The notes beneath the pieces are model-generated. The model saw nothing but the letters and a program-made list of their open reading frames with translations, did no database searches and was not told the DNA's origin. Made by a program: the position numbers and the translations under genes. Positions 9,112-16,479 of a stretch of 43,175 nt of DNA are shown piece by piece. Each line of letters starts with the position of its first letter. Positions within the stretch are counted from its first letter, which is position 1. The DNA comes from Tannerellaceae bacterium. Its GTDB lineage: Bacteria; Bacteroidota; Bacteroidia; Bacteroidales; Tannerellaceae. The stretch lies in NCBI GenBank assembly GCA_031278605.1, contig JAITKB010000112.1, positions 1 through 43,175 on the forward strand. The letters are read 5' to 3'.

Positions 9112-9821
9112 GAGGGGTTTTTGCCGGAGGGTTTGTTTCTTAGGAGCGAGACGCCGGCTTGTCGTTGGGCAAGCCTTTGCCGCAGGGCTTCGTTGTAGAG
9201 TGTTTTCGCATCGAGGCCCATGGCTTCTTCGTTGGTCAGTCCGCCGTTGATGGGCGATTTGGGGTATTTGGGGAAGATGATGGCTCTTTGCGGGCATGTC
9301 CTGGCACAGGCCGGGCAATTGATTTTGCAGTTGCGGGGATGCCCCACTTTCACGGTTTTCTCTTCCATTTCGTAGACGCCGAAGAGACAGAAGTCGTGGC
9401 ATTTGCCGCAGTTGCAGCAACGGTTTTTGTCGATGGCCGGATACCAGGCGTCTTGTCCCGGATGGGCGGGCAGGGCGTCGATGCGGTTGGGGTCGAATGC
9501 TTGGGGCGATACGGGTTCTGTTGTCAGGGAGAAATTCCGGAGCGCTTCTTCGCCGTTGTGGTTGCGGAGGTCTATCACCTGTTGGGGAGCGAGCGCCCAA
9601 CGGTCGAAAAGGGCCAGCACGGCCCGCGGGTAACAGGCGATTACGACCGAGGCCGCCATCTCCCGCATTGCTTGGTGGGAGGAGATGGCCGTTTCGCATA
9701 GGTCGGCTTCATAGTGCAGGGTGTATCCTGCTTTGGTGAGTTGTCGGGAAACCTCTACCACGCTTTCGCGGGGGATTACCGACCGGGAGGTACATACGCA
9801 GATTGTAATGTTTTTGTTCAT
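9108..9821 (-). CDS. Dicluster [4Fe-4S] ferredoxin with Cys-bearing N-terminal domain
   Basis: 237 residues from ATG 9821; the frame is open further upstream to 10481, but that part is antisense-like shadow under the response regulator. Two cluster motifs are clear: C135-x2-C138-x2-C141-x3-C145 and C165-x3-C169-x2-C172-x3-C176. The N-terminal 130 residues carry C8, C10, C42 and C63 ('ICVCTSRSVI', 'DLCE'), loosely recalling heterodisulfide-reductase-associated proteins; this could hold a redox thiol or another cluster. It is coupled by an ATGA overlap to the radical SAM gene, so its likely job is to deliver electrons for SAM cleavage or for product reduction. Cytoplasmic, no signal peptide. 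Confidence 0.8.
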   Translation of the reverse strand: MNKNITICVCTSRSVIPRESVVEVSRQLTKAGYTLHYEADLCETAISSHQAMREMAASVVIACYPRAVLALFDRWALAPQQVIDLRNHNGEEALRNFSLTTEPVSPQAFDPNRIDALPAHPGQDAWYPAIDKNRCCNCGKCHDFCLFGVYEMEEKTVKVGHPRNCKINCPACARTCPQRAIIFPKYPKSPINGGLTNEEAMGLDAKTLYNEALRQRLAQRQAGVSLLRNKPSGKNPS

Positions 9822-9844
9822 GAGAGCAGACCGTGAGGGGGGGA

Positions 9845-10603
9845 TTAAATATCGTTTACGAGCCAGGCCTTGAATCCGGCTGCTTTGTTTTTGCTGATGT
9901 ATATCCGTTCGGGGGTTTCCACCTGGAGCGACACCAGCAGGCGGCTGTTGAACCACACGGTAACCTGCTTCACCCCGTTGCGTGAGATGATAAACTGCTT
10001 GTTGGCACGGATAAAGTCGGCGGGATTGAGCGAGTCGGCGATTTGTTCCAGGGATTTGGAATAGGGGTAGACATTCCCGTTTCGGAGGTAAATGCGGGTA
10101 TTCCGTTCCGTGGCATAGAAGCAGGTTACTTCCTTCAGGTCGACGGGCAGGAGTTTGTCTCGCACCGATACCAGCACTTTGTCTTTGTAGCGGGGCTGAG
10201 GGGGTGCGAGGCGGGAGAGTTGGGCGATGTATTGCAGGAGGTCGTTGCGGTTCCATTTTCGGAATTTCGTCAGTGCGCGTTTCAGTTCTTCGGTCTTGAC
10301 GGGTTTGAGCAGGTAGTCGATGCTGTTGACCCGGAAGGCTTCCAGGGCATAGGCGTCGTAGGCGGTGGTGAAGATCACGGGGGTTTGCACTTCCATTTGT
10401 TTGAAGACGGCAAAGGCCGAGCCGTCGGACAGGTGAATGTCCATCAGCAGCAAATCGGGCGAGGGATTCGTTTGTAGCCAATGGGTCGTTTGCGAGATAC
10501 TTTCCGTATTCCCCATCACCTCGACGGAGGCGTCTATTTCCGAAAGGATGGCCACCAGGTTTTCGTAGGCGGCTGTTTCGTCTTCTACTATGAGCACTTT
10601 CAT
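9845..10603 (-). CDS. LytTR-family response regulator
   Basis: 252 residues. Receiver domain at 1-120 with acidic pocket E7/D8, phosphoacceptor D55 ('LLLMDIHLSDG'), the T/S switch in 'IFTTAYDAYALEAF' and K in 'LLKPVK'. LytTR DNA-binding domain at about 148-245. It lies nine bases downstream of the histidine kinase and 23 bases upstream of the ferredoxin gene, so the regulator pair is embedded in the biosynthetic operon. LytTR proteins bind paired 9-bp direct repeats spaced by about one extra helical turn (period 21-22 bp); 22-bp repeats occur upstream of the operon at 13127-13204. Autoregulation is inferred, not shown. Confidence 0.9.
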   Translation of the reverse strand: MKVLIVEDETAAYENLVAILSEIDASVEVMGNTESISQTTHWLQTNPSPDLLLMDIHLSDGSAFAVFKQMEVQTPVIFTTAYDAYALEAFRVNSIDYLLKPVKTEELKRALTKFRKWNRNDLLQYIAQLSRLAPPQPRYKDKVLVSVRDKLLPVDLKEVTCFYATERNTRIYLRNGNVYPYSKSLEQIADSLNPADFIRANKQFIISRNGVKQVTVWFNSRLLVSLQVETPERIYISKNKAAGFKAWLVNDI

Positions 10604-10612
10604 CTGTTTTGC

Positions 10613-11650
10613 TTACTTCAGGGGTAAATATACGCTGAAAATCTTTCCATTGTCTTCTACGCGGATTTTTTTGTTCATCAGCAGCAGGAAGCGGTTCTCC
10701 AGGTTTCGGAGGCCTGTACCGTTGGTTGTTGGGGGGTCTTGCTTGGGGTAGATGGGGCAGGAGACCACCAGCTCTGTCTTTTCGTTCAGATAGATGCCGA
10801 CTTGCATGAAATGATCGCGGTCGATGGTGTTGTGTACTACCACATTGTCGATGATCGGAAGGAGCGAGAGGGCCGGGAGTTTCACTTCTCGCCGGGCTTC
10901 GTCCACTTCGATGCGGAACACCAGCTTATGGGCAAAGCGCACTTCCATCATGTAGCGAAAGGCGTTGACGAACTCCAATTCTTCTTCCAGGCTTACCAGG
11001 CCTCGTTTGTCGCTTTGGAGGATGTAGCGGAAGACGTCGGAGAGTTTATTTACGTAGGCCAAGGTATTTTCGTCGTTCTTTTTCCGGATGAGGGCGGTAA
11101 GGCCGTTGAGGGAATTGAAGAAGAAATGGGGGTTGATTTGGTTGGCCAGCGCGTCGTAGCGGCTTTGGAGGTTTTCCGTTTTGAGTTGTTCGATTTCCTG
11201 TTCCTTTTTCAGTTGGATGTCGTACAGGAAGAAGACGTGCCCTGCGGACGTGCACAGCCCGCAGAGCACGAGGAATTGGAACAGCAGGATGCTGCCGAAG
11301 CAGTCGGACTTCCTGTAACAGAGCAGCGAGAGCGCCACGTAGAGTGCGTAGGCCACTCCTGTAAGGAGGAAGGAGTGCGAGATGCGCTTTTTGAAGGGAT
11401 AATCCCGCATTTGCTTCACGTTGCGGTGGAGCAGCAGGCCGGTGAGGAGGAAAAAGAACAGGTAGCGGAACGCAAAAAAGTAGAAGTAAGCCTGCCGTTC
11501 CGCTTCGTCAAGGAAACTCAGGTCGAAAGCCAGGCAGGCGATGTTGGGATAGACGATGAACAGGGCGCTGAACAGGCTGATCAACGCAATGAAACCTCGG
11601 GAGGTATATGTGTGCCGAAGGGGGATCATCGTCTTTGTATTTTCTTTCAT
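10613..11650 (-). CDS. LytS/YpdA-type membrane sensor histidine kinase
   Basis: 345 residues. Four hydrophobic segments between about residues 20 and 145 form a membrane sensor without a large extracellular loop. A short coiled coil (146-165) follows, then the His_kinase box 'QINPHFFFNSLNGL' with H175 as phosphoacceptor. The ATP-binding part is recognisable from 'LSLLPIIDNVVVHN' (N box) and 'GTGLRNLENR' (G box). Its partner is the LytTR regulator nine bases downstream. The start overlaps the stop of the preceding propeller gene (ATGA), tying signal perception to a secreted propeller protein. The signal is unknown; a membrane lipid or redox state would fit the rest of the operon. Confidence 0.9.
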   Translation of the reverse strand: MKENTKTMIPLRHTYTSRGFIALISLFSALFIVYPNIACLAFDLSFLDEAERQAYFYFFAFRYLFFFLLTGLLLHRNVKQMRDYPFKKRISHSFLLTGVAYALYVALSLLCYRKSDCFGSILLFQFLVLCGLCTSAGHVFFLYDIQLKKEQEIEQLKTENLQSRYDALANQINPHFFFNSLNGLTALIRKKNDENTLAYVNKLSDVFRYILQSDKRGLVSLEEELEFVNAFRYMMEVRFAHKLVFRIEVDEARREVKLPALSLLPIIDNVVVHNTIDRDHFMQVGIYLNEKTELVVSCPIYPKQDPPTTNGTGLRNLENRFLLLMNKKIRVEDNGKIFSVYLPLK

Positions 11651-12933
11651 TTCAGGTTATAAGCCATCAGCGCCTGTCCGTGGCGGAGGTATAGCCTGCC
11701 GTCGGCAATGACGGGATGCGCCCAGAAAGGCCCTTCGCCCCGTGTGACGCGGAACAGGCTCACGACGTCGAATTTTTCGGCATTTGGGCGGACCAATCCG
11801 ACGGTTCCCCGGCGTTCGTCGTAGCAGTATAGCCTGCCGTCGGCGGCCACGATGGATCCTTTGCTTCGTCCGCCTCCCCAGTCTGTTTCATACCGGGTTT
11901 CTCCCGTGTTCCAGTCTACGGCCATCCAGTTGCCTTGCGTGTTGTTGATCCAGTTGGAGCCGTAGATAAGGCCGTCCACCAGGACATAACCTCCGTGATG
12001 GGTATCCAGGTCGTTGTTTTTCCAGAGGAGGGAGACGCCCCTGAGGTCGTCGTTGAGTTGAAGCATATAGGCTCCGATGTTGTATCCGTGGCAGAAGAAG
12101 ATGCGCCCTTGGTGGTAGAGGGGGGTATTGGGGGCGATGTTGTCGAACGGGCGTCCGGAGCGTGCCGGGTCCGGCGGGGGGCCCCAGTCGGAGAAGGTCC
12201 ATTCTATGGCGCCGGTTTCCGGGTTTACGCCTATCAGGTTTTTGCTTGTGGAGCCGACGATCTGCCTTTTCCCCCGGTAGGTGATCAAAAGGGGCGAGAC
12301 GTAGGCGCCGACGTCGCCCAGTCCGGGGGTTTTCCATAGCGTTTCCCCGGTTGCGGCGTCGAGGGCCACCAGGGTGGTTTGGTTGCCCGAGGGGGTGTAT
12401 ATCACTTTGTTGTCGAACACCAGCGGACATTCCGAGGTTCCCCAGTTGCCGGTTTTTCGTTCAAAGGTTTCGCCTCCGTTCACCTTCCAGAGGATGACGC
12501 CGTCGGTGGTACGGATGCAGACGATTTCGCCCGAACCGCTGATTACGTAGGCTCGCTCCTGGTCGATAGCCGGGGTGGTACGGGTTTCGGGGTAGGTTTG
12601 ATTCCAGGGTATGCCGTAGACGGTTTCGTATATTTTCTTGCCTTCCAGGGTGTAGGCCGAGAAGATTTCCCGGTCTTCGTCTTCGTTCATACCGGTCAGG
12701 TAGAGGCGGTTGCCCACGACCACGGGGCTGGAATATCCTTTTCCTGCGTCCAAGGTTTCCCACAACAGGGCAGGTCCTTCGGGGGGCCAGGTTTTGAGCA
12801 GTCCGGATTCGGGATATACGCCGTTGCGTGCCGGGCCTCGCCAGCCGTAAGGGGTTTGTGCCGAGAGGATTCCCGTGGTGGCTAAGGCCATCAGCAGGAA
12901 GCGGGAGAGCTGGGGGATGTGTTTTCTTTCCAT
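11647..12933 (-). CDS. Secreted PQQ-like beta-propeller protein, first gene of operon
   Basis: 428 residues. Signal peptide at about 1-26 (hydrophobic 'FLLMALATTGILSAQ'), then 'YGWRGPARNGVYPESGLLK' and repeated blade motifs ('DAATGETLWKT', 'NPETGAIEWTF', 'DWNTGETRYET'). It shares layout and C-terminal 'LMAYNLK' with the two copies at 1265-3687 but is more distant. ATG 12933 is about 32 bases downstream of a TATCTTTG -7 element. Being co-translated with a sensor kinase (ATGA overlap) raises the possibility that it binds the sensed ligand in the periplasm; this is inference only. Confidence 0.87.
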   Translation of the reverse strand: MERKHIPQLSRFLLMALATTGILSAQTPYGWRGPARNGVYPESGLLKTWPPEGPALLWETLDAGKGYSSPVVVGNRLYLTGMNEDEDREIFSAYTLEGKKIYETVYGIPWNQTYPETRTTPAIDQERAYVISGSGEIVCIRTTDGVILWKVNGGETFERKTGNWGTSECPLVFDNKVIYTPSGNQTTLVALDAATGETLWKTPGLGDVGAYVSPLLITYRGKRQIVGSTSKNLIGVNPETGAIEWTFSDWGPPPDPARSGRPFDNIAPNTPLYHQGRIFFCHGYNIGAYMLQLNDDLRGVSLLWKNNDLDTHHGGYVLVDGLIYGSNWINNTQGNWMAVDWNTGETRYETDWGGGRSKGSIVAADGRLYCYDERRGTVGLVRPNAEKFDVVSLFRVTRGEGPFWAHPVIADGRLYLRHGQALMAYNLK

Positions 12934-12964
12934 GCGTTTTGAAAATTAGGAGTTAATCATGTCC

Positions 12965-12972
12965 CAAAGATA
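12965..12972 (-). promoter_or_regulatory. Bacteroidota -7 element for the 12933 operon
   Basis: Read on the minus strand this is TATCTTTG, an exact match to the TAnnTTTG -7 consensus, 32 bases before the ATG at 12933. No clear TTTG lies 19-21 bases further upstream, so the promoter may need an activator, for which the co-encoded LytTR regulator is a candidate. Confidence 0.5.
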
Positions 12973-13126
12973 AAAGATTCCCTTCCGACGCCCTCCGCGG
13001 CCTACCCAAAGAGGAAATATGCCGCATAAAAACGAAAAGCACATTAGTGAAAAATTCCTAACGCTCCCTCGAAAAATAAACGTTCATTCACAAAAATACC
13101 TTCTCCTTACCGGGAGAAAAACTTCT

Positions 13127-13204
13127 CGGTAGTGAGAAATAAATTTTTCAGTAGTGAGAATTTTATTTTTCAGTAGTGAGAAATAAATTTTTCACTACTG
13201 AGAA
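13127..13204. repeat. 22-bp-period direct repeats with inverted last copy (putative regulator site)
   Basis: Four 12-base cores begin at 13127 (CGGTAGTGAGAA), 13149 and 13171 (both CAGTAGTGAGAA) and 13193 (CACTACTGAGAA), separated by 10-base A/T spacers, giving an exact 22-bp period. The last core has its first eight bases in reverse complement, so the third and fourth copies also form a perfect 10-bp inverted repeat (TCAGTAGTGA / TCACTACTGA) around a short A/T loop. They lie in the divergent gap between the 12933 operon and the porin operon. The period fits LytTR operator geometry; a structural role in RNA is the alternative. Confidence 0.6.
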
Positions 13205-13319
13205 TTTCCCCCTCCAGGGAGATAGATTTATCGCTGACTGCTAAGCGGTTACATCCTCTGCCTCGACACGTGAAAAAGGATTAATACGCGGGAATCTCCG
13301 CGGGGCCGGAAACACACGG

Positions 13320-13366
13320 AAAAAGCCCCGTGCCGCGGGGTGCGAATACCGGGCCAGGGGCTTTTT
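13320..13366. terminator. Hairpin with A-tract and T-tract, terminator- or attenuator-like
   Basis: AAAAAGCCCC (13320-13329) pairs with GGGGCTTTTT (13357-13366) around a 27-base GC-rich loop, and T's continue to 13367. It could stop transcription in either direction. Placed between two divergent operons, it would act as a leader attenuator for whichever operon has a promoter beyond it, or insulate the two. The rest of the 12934-13560 gap shows no credible gene. Confidence 0.45.
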
Positions 13367-13560
13367 TCGGAGGGGGGATCGGGGAGCGCTTTGTTTTCCT
13401 CCGCCCCCTCCCCTCCGGGTGATTTTAATCGGTGTGAGTAGTTTGTTTTTCGTTATTACGACACGCGCGACCTCTCCTCCCCCGGTTTTTTTGTTTCCTT
13501 TGGACGTCAATTTTCTTAAACCTTTATATAGATAGACACAACTTTTAAACAGACACAACC

Positions 13561-14538
13561 ATGAGAATCTTTTTTATCCCTCTTTCGGCTTTCGTTTTCC
13601 TCCTCGGCGGTGCGTGCGGCATCAAAGCCCAGGAGGCCGGGGACTTCACCCCTTCGGGAAGTCCCGTGGTCGTATTATTTGCCGATTATACGGCCGGCGG
13701 CCCCGGCGAGGCGGCAGGCTTCAGCCTCACCCGCTCGCGCCTGGGCTACCGCTATCGGGCAACCCCCTCGCTCTCCGGGGTAAGTGTACTGGATATTAAT
13801 GCAACACAAAACGGACGGGGCGTCAACTTCCATTACGCCTTCCTGGAATGGACCCGGAAGAAGCTAAGCCTCAGCGGAGGATTGGTGGCCCTTGCACAGT
13901 TTGGCGTCCAGGAGGCTTTCTGGGGACGGCGCTACGTGGAAAAGTCCTTCCAGGATCTGTACGGCTTTGGCCCCGATTCGGACCTGGGCGTGACGCTCCG
14001 CTATCGCTTCTCTTCCCGCTTTGAGGCCGATGCCGCCTTAGTCAACGGCAAGGATGTGGCCAACGCCTCCGGAGGCGTCCGCCTGAACCGCCTCGCCCTT
14101 GGCGCCACCCTTGGCCCGCTGACGGGACTTACCCTTCGCGCCTACTTCGATACCAACCGCCACTCCGACCTCTCCATTCATGTGCCTGCCGGAGAAAACC
14201 CCGCCTACGAGGGGCAGGAAACCACCCTCGCCCTCTTTGCCGGCTACCGGAACCGCCACTTCTCCCTCGGCAGCGAATGGAACTACCGGCAGGCGCAGGA
14301 TTTCATCTCCGGCGACAACCGCTCCGGCCTCTCCCTCTACGGCGGCCTGCCGCTGGGACAAAAATTCGATCTCTACGCCCGCTACGACCGCTTGGACACC
14401 GACGAGGCAACGTTTATCACCGGTCTGGAGTATCACCCCACGGGGAATCTGCAACTCTCGCCCAACTATCGCTACCTGCGTAGCCTCGGCGGCGAAGGCT
14501 TTCACCTTTTTGCCCTGAACATAGGCTTTAGTCTGTAA
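13561..14538 (+). CDS. Porin-like outer-membrane beta-barrel protein
   Basis: 325 residues with a signal peptide ending near 'GIKAQ' (about 24). The rest is alternating-hydrophobic beta strands ('LGYRYRATPSL', 'FHYAFLEWTRKKLSLSGG', 'FDLYARYDRLD') and ends in 'FHLFALNIGFSL', a C-terminal aromatic/hydrophobic strand typical of outer-membrane barrels. The overall pattern resembles phosphate-selective-porin-like proteins, but substrate selectivity cannot be stated. It is the first gene of an operon with an aquaglyceroporin gene 24 bases downstream, so a small polar solute is a reasonable guess. The ATG is unambiguous. Codon third positions are C-rich. Confidence 0.8.
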   Translation: MRIFFIPLSAFVFLLGGACGIKAQEAGDFTPSGSPVVVLFADYTAGGPGEAAGFSLTRSRLGYRYRATPSLSGVSVLDINATQNGRGVNFHYAFLEWTRKKLSLSGGLVALAQFGVQEAFWGRRYVEKSFQDLYGFGPDSDLGVTLRYRFSSRFEADAALVNGKDVANASGGVRLNRLALGATLGPLTGLTLRAYFDTNRHSDLSIHVPAGENPAYEGQETTLALFAGYRNRHFSLGSEWNYRQAQDFISGDNRSGLSLYGGLPLGQKFDLYARYDRLDTDEATFITGLEYHPTGNLQLSPNYRYLRSLGGEGFHLFALNIGFSL

Positions 14539-14562
14539 CACCCATATAATAATGTATAGCAA

Positions 14563-15351
14563 ATGAAACGGAAAGAATTTTTAGGCGAAGCCCTGGGGAC
14601 CTTCCTCCTGGTGCTTTTCGGCTGCGGCTCGGTGGCCGTGGCCGTATTGTACGGCGAATACAACAGTATTTTCCAGATTGGTTTTGTGTGGGGCATCGGC
14701 GTTACGCTGGCCATTTACCTCACGCGGCATTTGTCCAACGCCCACCTGAACCCGGCGGTCACGCTGGCCATGGTCCTGGGCAAACGCATGAGCGCCGGCA
14801 AGATACCGGTATATCTCGGCGCACAGCTCTTCGGCGCTATCCTGGCGGGCGCGGTGATCTACCTGCTCTTCGCCCCCTCGATTGCCGCCTACGAGAGTCT
14901 CCACCACATCGTGCGCGGAACGGACGCCTCCATCATCACGGCCAAGATCTTCGGCGAGTATTATCCCAACCCGGGATGGACCAACGCCGTCGCCTCCCTG
15001 CCGCTGGCCGTTGCGGGCGAGGCTTTCGGCACCTTCCTCCTGGTATTAGCTATCTTCGGCCTGACCGAAGACGCCAATGCCGGACGTCCCAGCAGCACGC
15101 TGACGCCGCTCTTTATCGGCCTCACCGTTTCGTCCATCATCTGGCTAATCGCCCCGCTCACGCAGGCCGGGCTGAATCCCGCACGTGACTTCGGTCCCCG
15201 CCTCGTGGCCTGGGTCGCCGGTTGGGGTGAGGCCGCCTTCCCCGACCGTTGCGGGGGATTCTTCTGGGTCTATATCCTGGCGCCCATTGCCGGAGGCCTG
15301 GTAGCCGCCCTGCTCGAACCCTTTATGAAACGAATCATCCACAAGAATTAA
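14563..15351 (+). CDS. glpF: MIP-family channel, probable glycerol facilitator
   Basis: 262 residues with six hydrophobic segments and both channel signatures: NPA at 63-65 ('HLNPAVT') and NPA at 205-207 in 'LNPARDFGPR'. The aspartate after the second NPAR (D209) is the classic mark of glycerol-conducting aquaglyceroporins rather than water-only aquaporins. It would admit glycerol or a similar small neutral solute through the inner membrane. No glycerol kinase is nearby; instead it lies between a porin-like gene and a COG0523 GTPase gene (gaps of 24 and 21 bases), so the physiological substrate may differ. The family call is firm, the substrate only probable. Confidence 0.9.
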   Translation: MKRKEFLGEALGTFLLVLFGCGSVAVAVLYGEYNSIFQIGFVWGIGVTLAIYLTRHLSNAHLNPAVTLAMVLGKRMSAGKIPVYLGAQLFGAILAGAVIYLLFAPSIAAYESLHHIVRGTDASIITAKIFGEYYPNPGWTNAVASLPLAVAGEAFGTFLLVLAIFGLTEDANAGRPSSTLTPLFIGLTVSSIIWLIAPLTQAGLNPARDFGPRLVAWVAGWGEAAFPDRCGGFFWVYILAPIAGGLVAALLEPFMKRIIHKN

Positions 15352-15372
15352 TCCTTTAAAAAACAACAAACA

Positions 15373-16470
15373 ATGAGTTCAACACGTATTATCATCGCCG
15401 GCGGTTTCCTGGGAGCCGGCAAAACCACCCTGCTCTGGGAAGCTGCCCGGAAACTGATGGGAAAAGGACTTTGCGCCGGTTTGATCACCAACGATCAGGC
15501 GCCGGAGCTGGTAGACAGCGCCCTTTTGGCACGCGACGGCGTCAAAGTGGCCGAAGTGAGCGGAAGCTGCTTCTGCTGTAATTTCAACGGATTCCTGCAC
15601 GCCGTACAAAACCTGCGCGGGGAAATCCATCCGGACGTGATCATTGCCGAGCCGGTAGGCAGTTGCACCGACCTCTCGGCGACTATTATCCAACCCCTGA
15701 AGAAGTTTTGGAAACAGGAACTTACCGTGGCACCCCTCTCCGTGCTGGCCGATCCCGCCCGCCTGGGCTCTATCCTTGCCGGCGGCACCGCCGGATTGCA
15801 TCCCGATGCGGCTTATATCTACCGCAAACAGTTGGAAGAAAGTGATATAATCCTCATCACCAAAACCGACCTGGTAGCGCCCGAAGAGTTGGCCACGCTG
15901 AAGAAACGCATCGCAAAGGCCTATCCCTCCTCTACCATCATAGCCGTGAGCGCCTTAACGGGAGAAGGAATCGACCAGTGGCTGGAGGAAGTATCGAAAC
16001 GCACCGACGCCGGCTTGCGGCTGGCCGACGTGGATTACGATATTTACGCACATGGCGAAGCCGTGCTGGGATGGCTGAACGGGACGGTGCGCCTCAAAGC
16101 GCCAACAGATACCGATTGGGACGCCTTCACCTCCCGTTTCCTGTCGGCCCTTTCCGAAGAGTTTGACCGCCAGAACTATTCCGTGGGCCACGTGAAAATA
16201 ATAGCCGAAAGCGGCAACCAATACGTGGCAGGCAATCTCACGGGAAAGGCCGAAACCCTGGCCGTGAGAGGTTCGGTAGGCTCCGCTAAGGAAATCAAAC
16301 TGACCGTAAACGCCCGTGTGGAAACCAGCCCCGGCGAATTGGACCAAATCGTAAGAGATACGCTCCAGGCGCTAACCCAGGAGGATACGCTTCAGGTAGA
16401 AACCCTGGCCTGGCGTTTCCTTATGCCGGGCCGGCCCCAGCCCACGCATCGTTTTGTGGAAGTGGTTTAG
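15373..16470 (+). CDS. CobW/COG0523-family GTPase (metallochaperone-like)
   Basis: 365 residues. G1/Walker A is 'GGFLGAGKTT' (10-19). The CxCC metal motif of COG0523 proteins is present as C66-F-C-C ('SGSCFCC'). 'IAEPVGSC' corresponds to the switch region and 'ITKTDLV' to the G4 motif. The C-terminal part differs from canonical CobW domains, suggesting a distinct subgroup. Members of this superfamily load metals (zinc, cobalt, nickel) or activate metal/cofactor-dependent enzymes by GTP hydrolysis. Its target is not evident; the operon contains only channels. Its stop is nine bases from the convergent metallo-hydrolase stop. Cytoplasmic. Confidence 0.85.
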   Translation: MSSTRIIIAGGFLGAGKTTLLWEAARKLMGKGLCAGLITNDQAPELVDSALLARDGVKVAEVSGSCFCCNFNGFLHAVQNLRGEIHPDVIIAEPVGSCTDLSATIIQPLKKFWKQELTVAPLSVLADPARLGSILAGGTAGLHPDAAYIYRKQLEESDIILITKTDLVAPEELATLKKRIAKAYPSSTIIAVSALTGEGIDQWLEEVSKRTDAGLRLADVDYDIYAHGEAVLGWLNGTVRLKAPTDTDWDAFTSRFLSALSEEFDRQNYSVGHVKIIAESGNQYVAGNLTGKAETLAVRGSVGSAKEIKLTVNARVETSPGELDQIVRDTLQALTQEDTLQVETLAWRFLMPGRPQPTHRFVEVV

Positions 16471-16479
16471 AATCTGGTT

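Noticed and set aside
9112-9699. N-terminal extension of the radical SAM frame
   Set aside because: The extra 196 residues are a Pro/Arg-rich shadow of the ferredoxin gene; ATG 9111 with an ATGA overlap is the better start.
9822-10481. N-terminal extension of the ferredoxin frame
   Set aside because: It lies over the response regulator in another frame and is low-complexity; ATG 9821 starts the recognisable protein.
10739-11662. Plus-strand 307-residue open frame
   Set aside because: It is antisense to the histidine kinase; highly Glu/Val-rich shadow sequence.
13498-13535. Promoter directly before the porin gene
   Set aside because: A TTTG is followed at about the right distance only by TTATATAG, which does not match TAnnTTTG well enough to call.
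13241-13558. Minus-strand 105-residue open frame
   Set aside because: It covers the hairpin and GC-rich leader, is composed of low-complexity Arg/Pro/Gly sequence and has no recognisable start signal.
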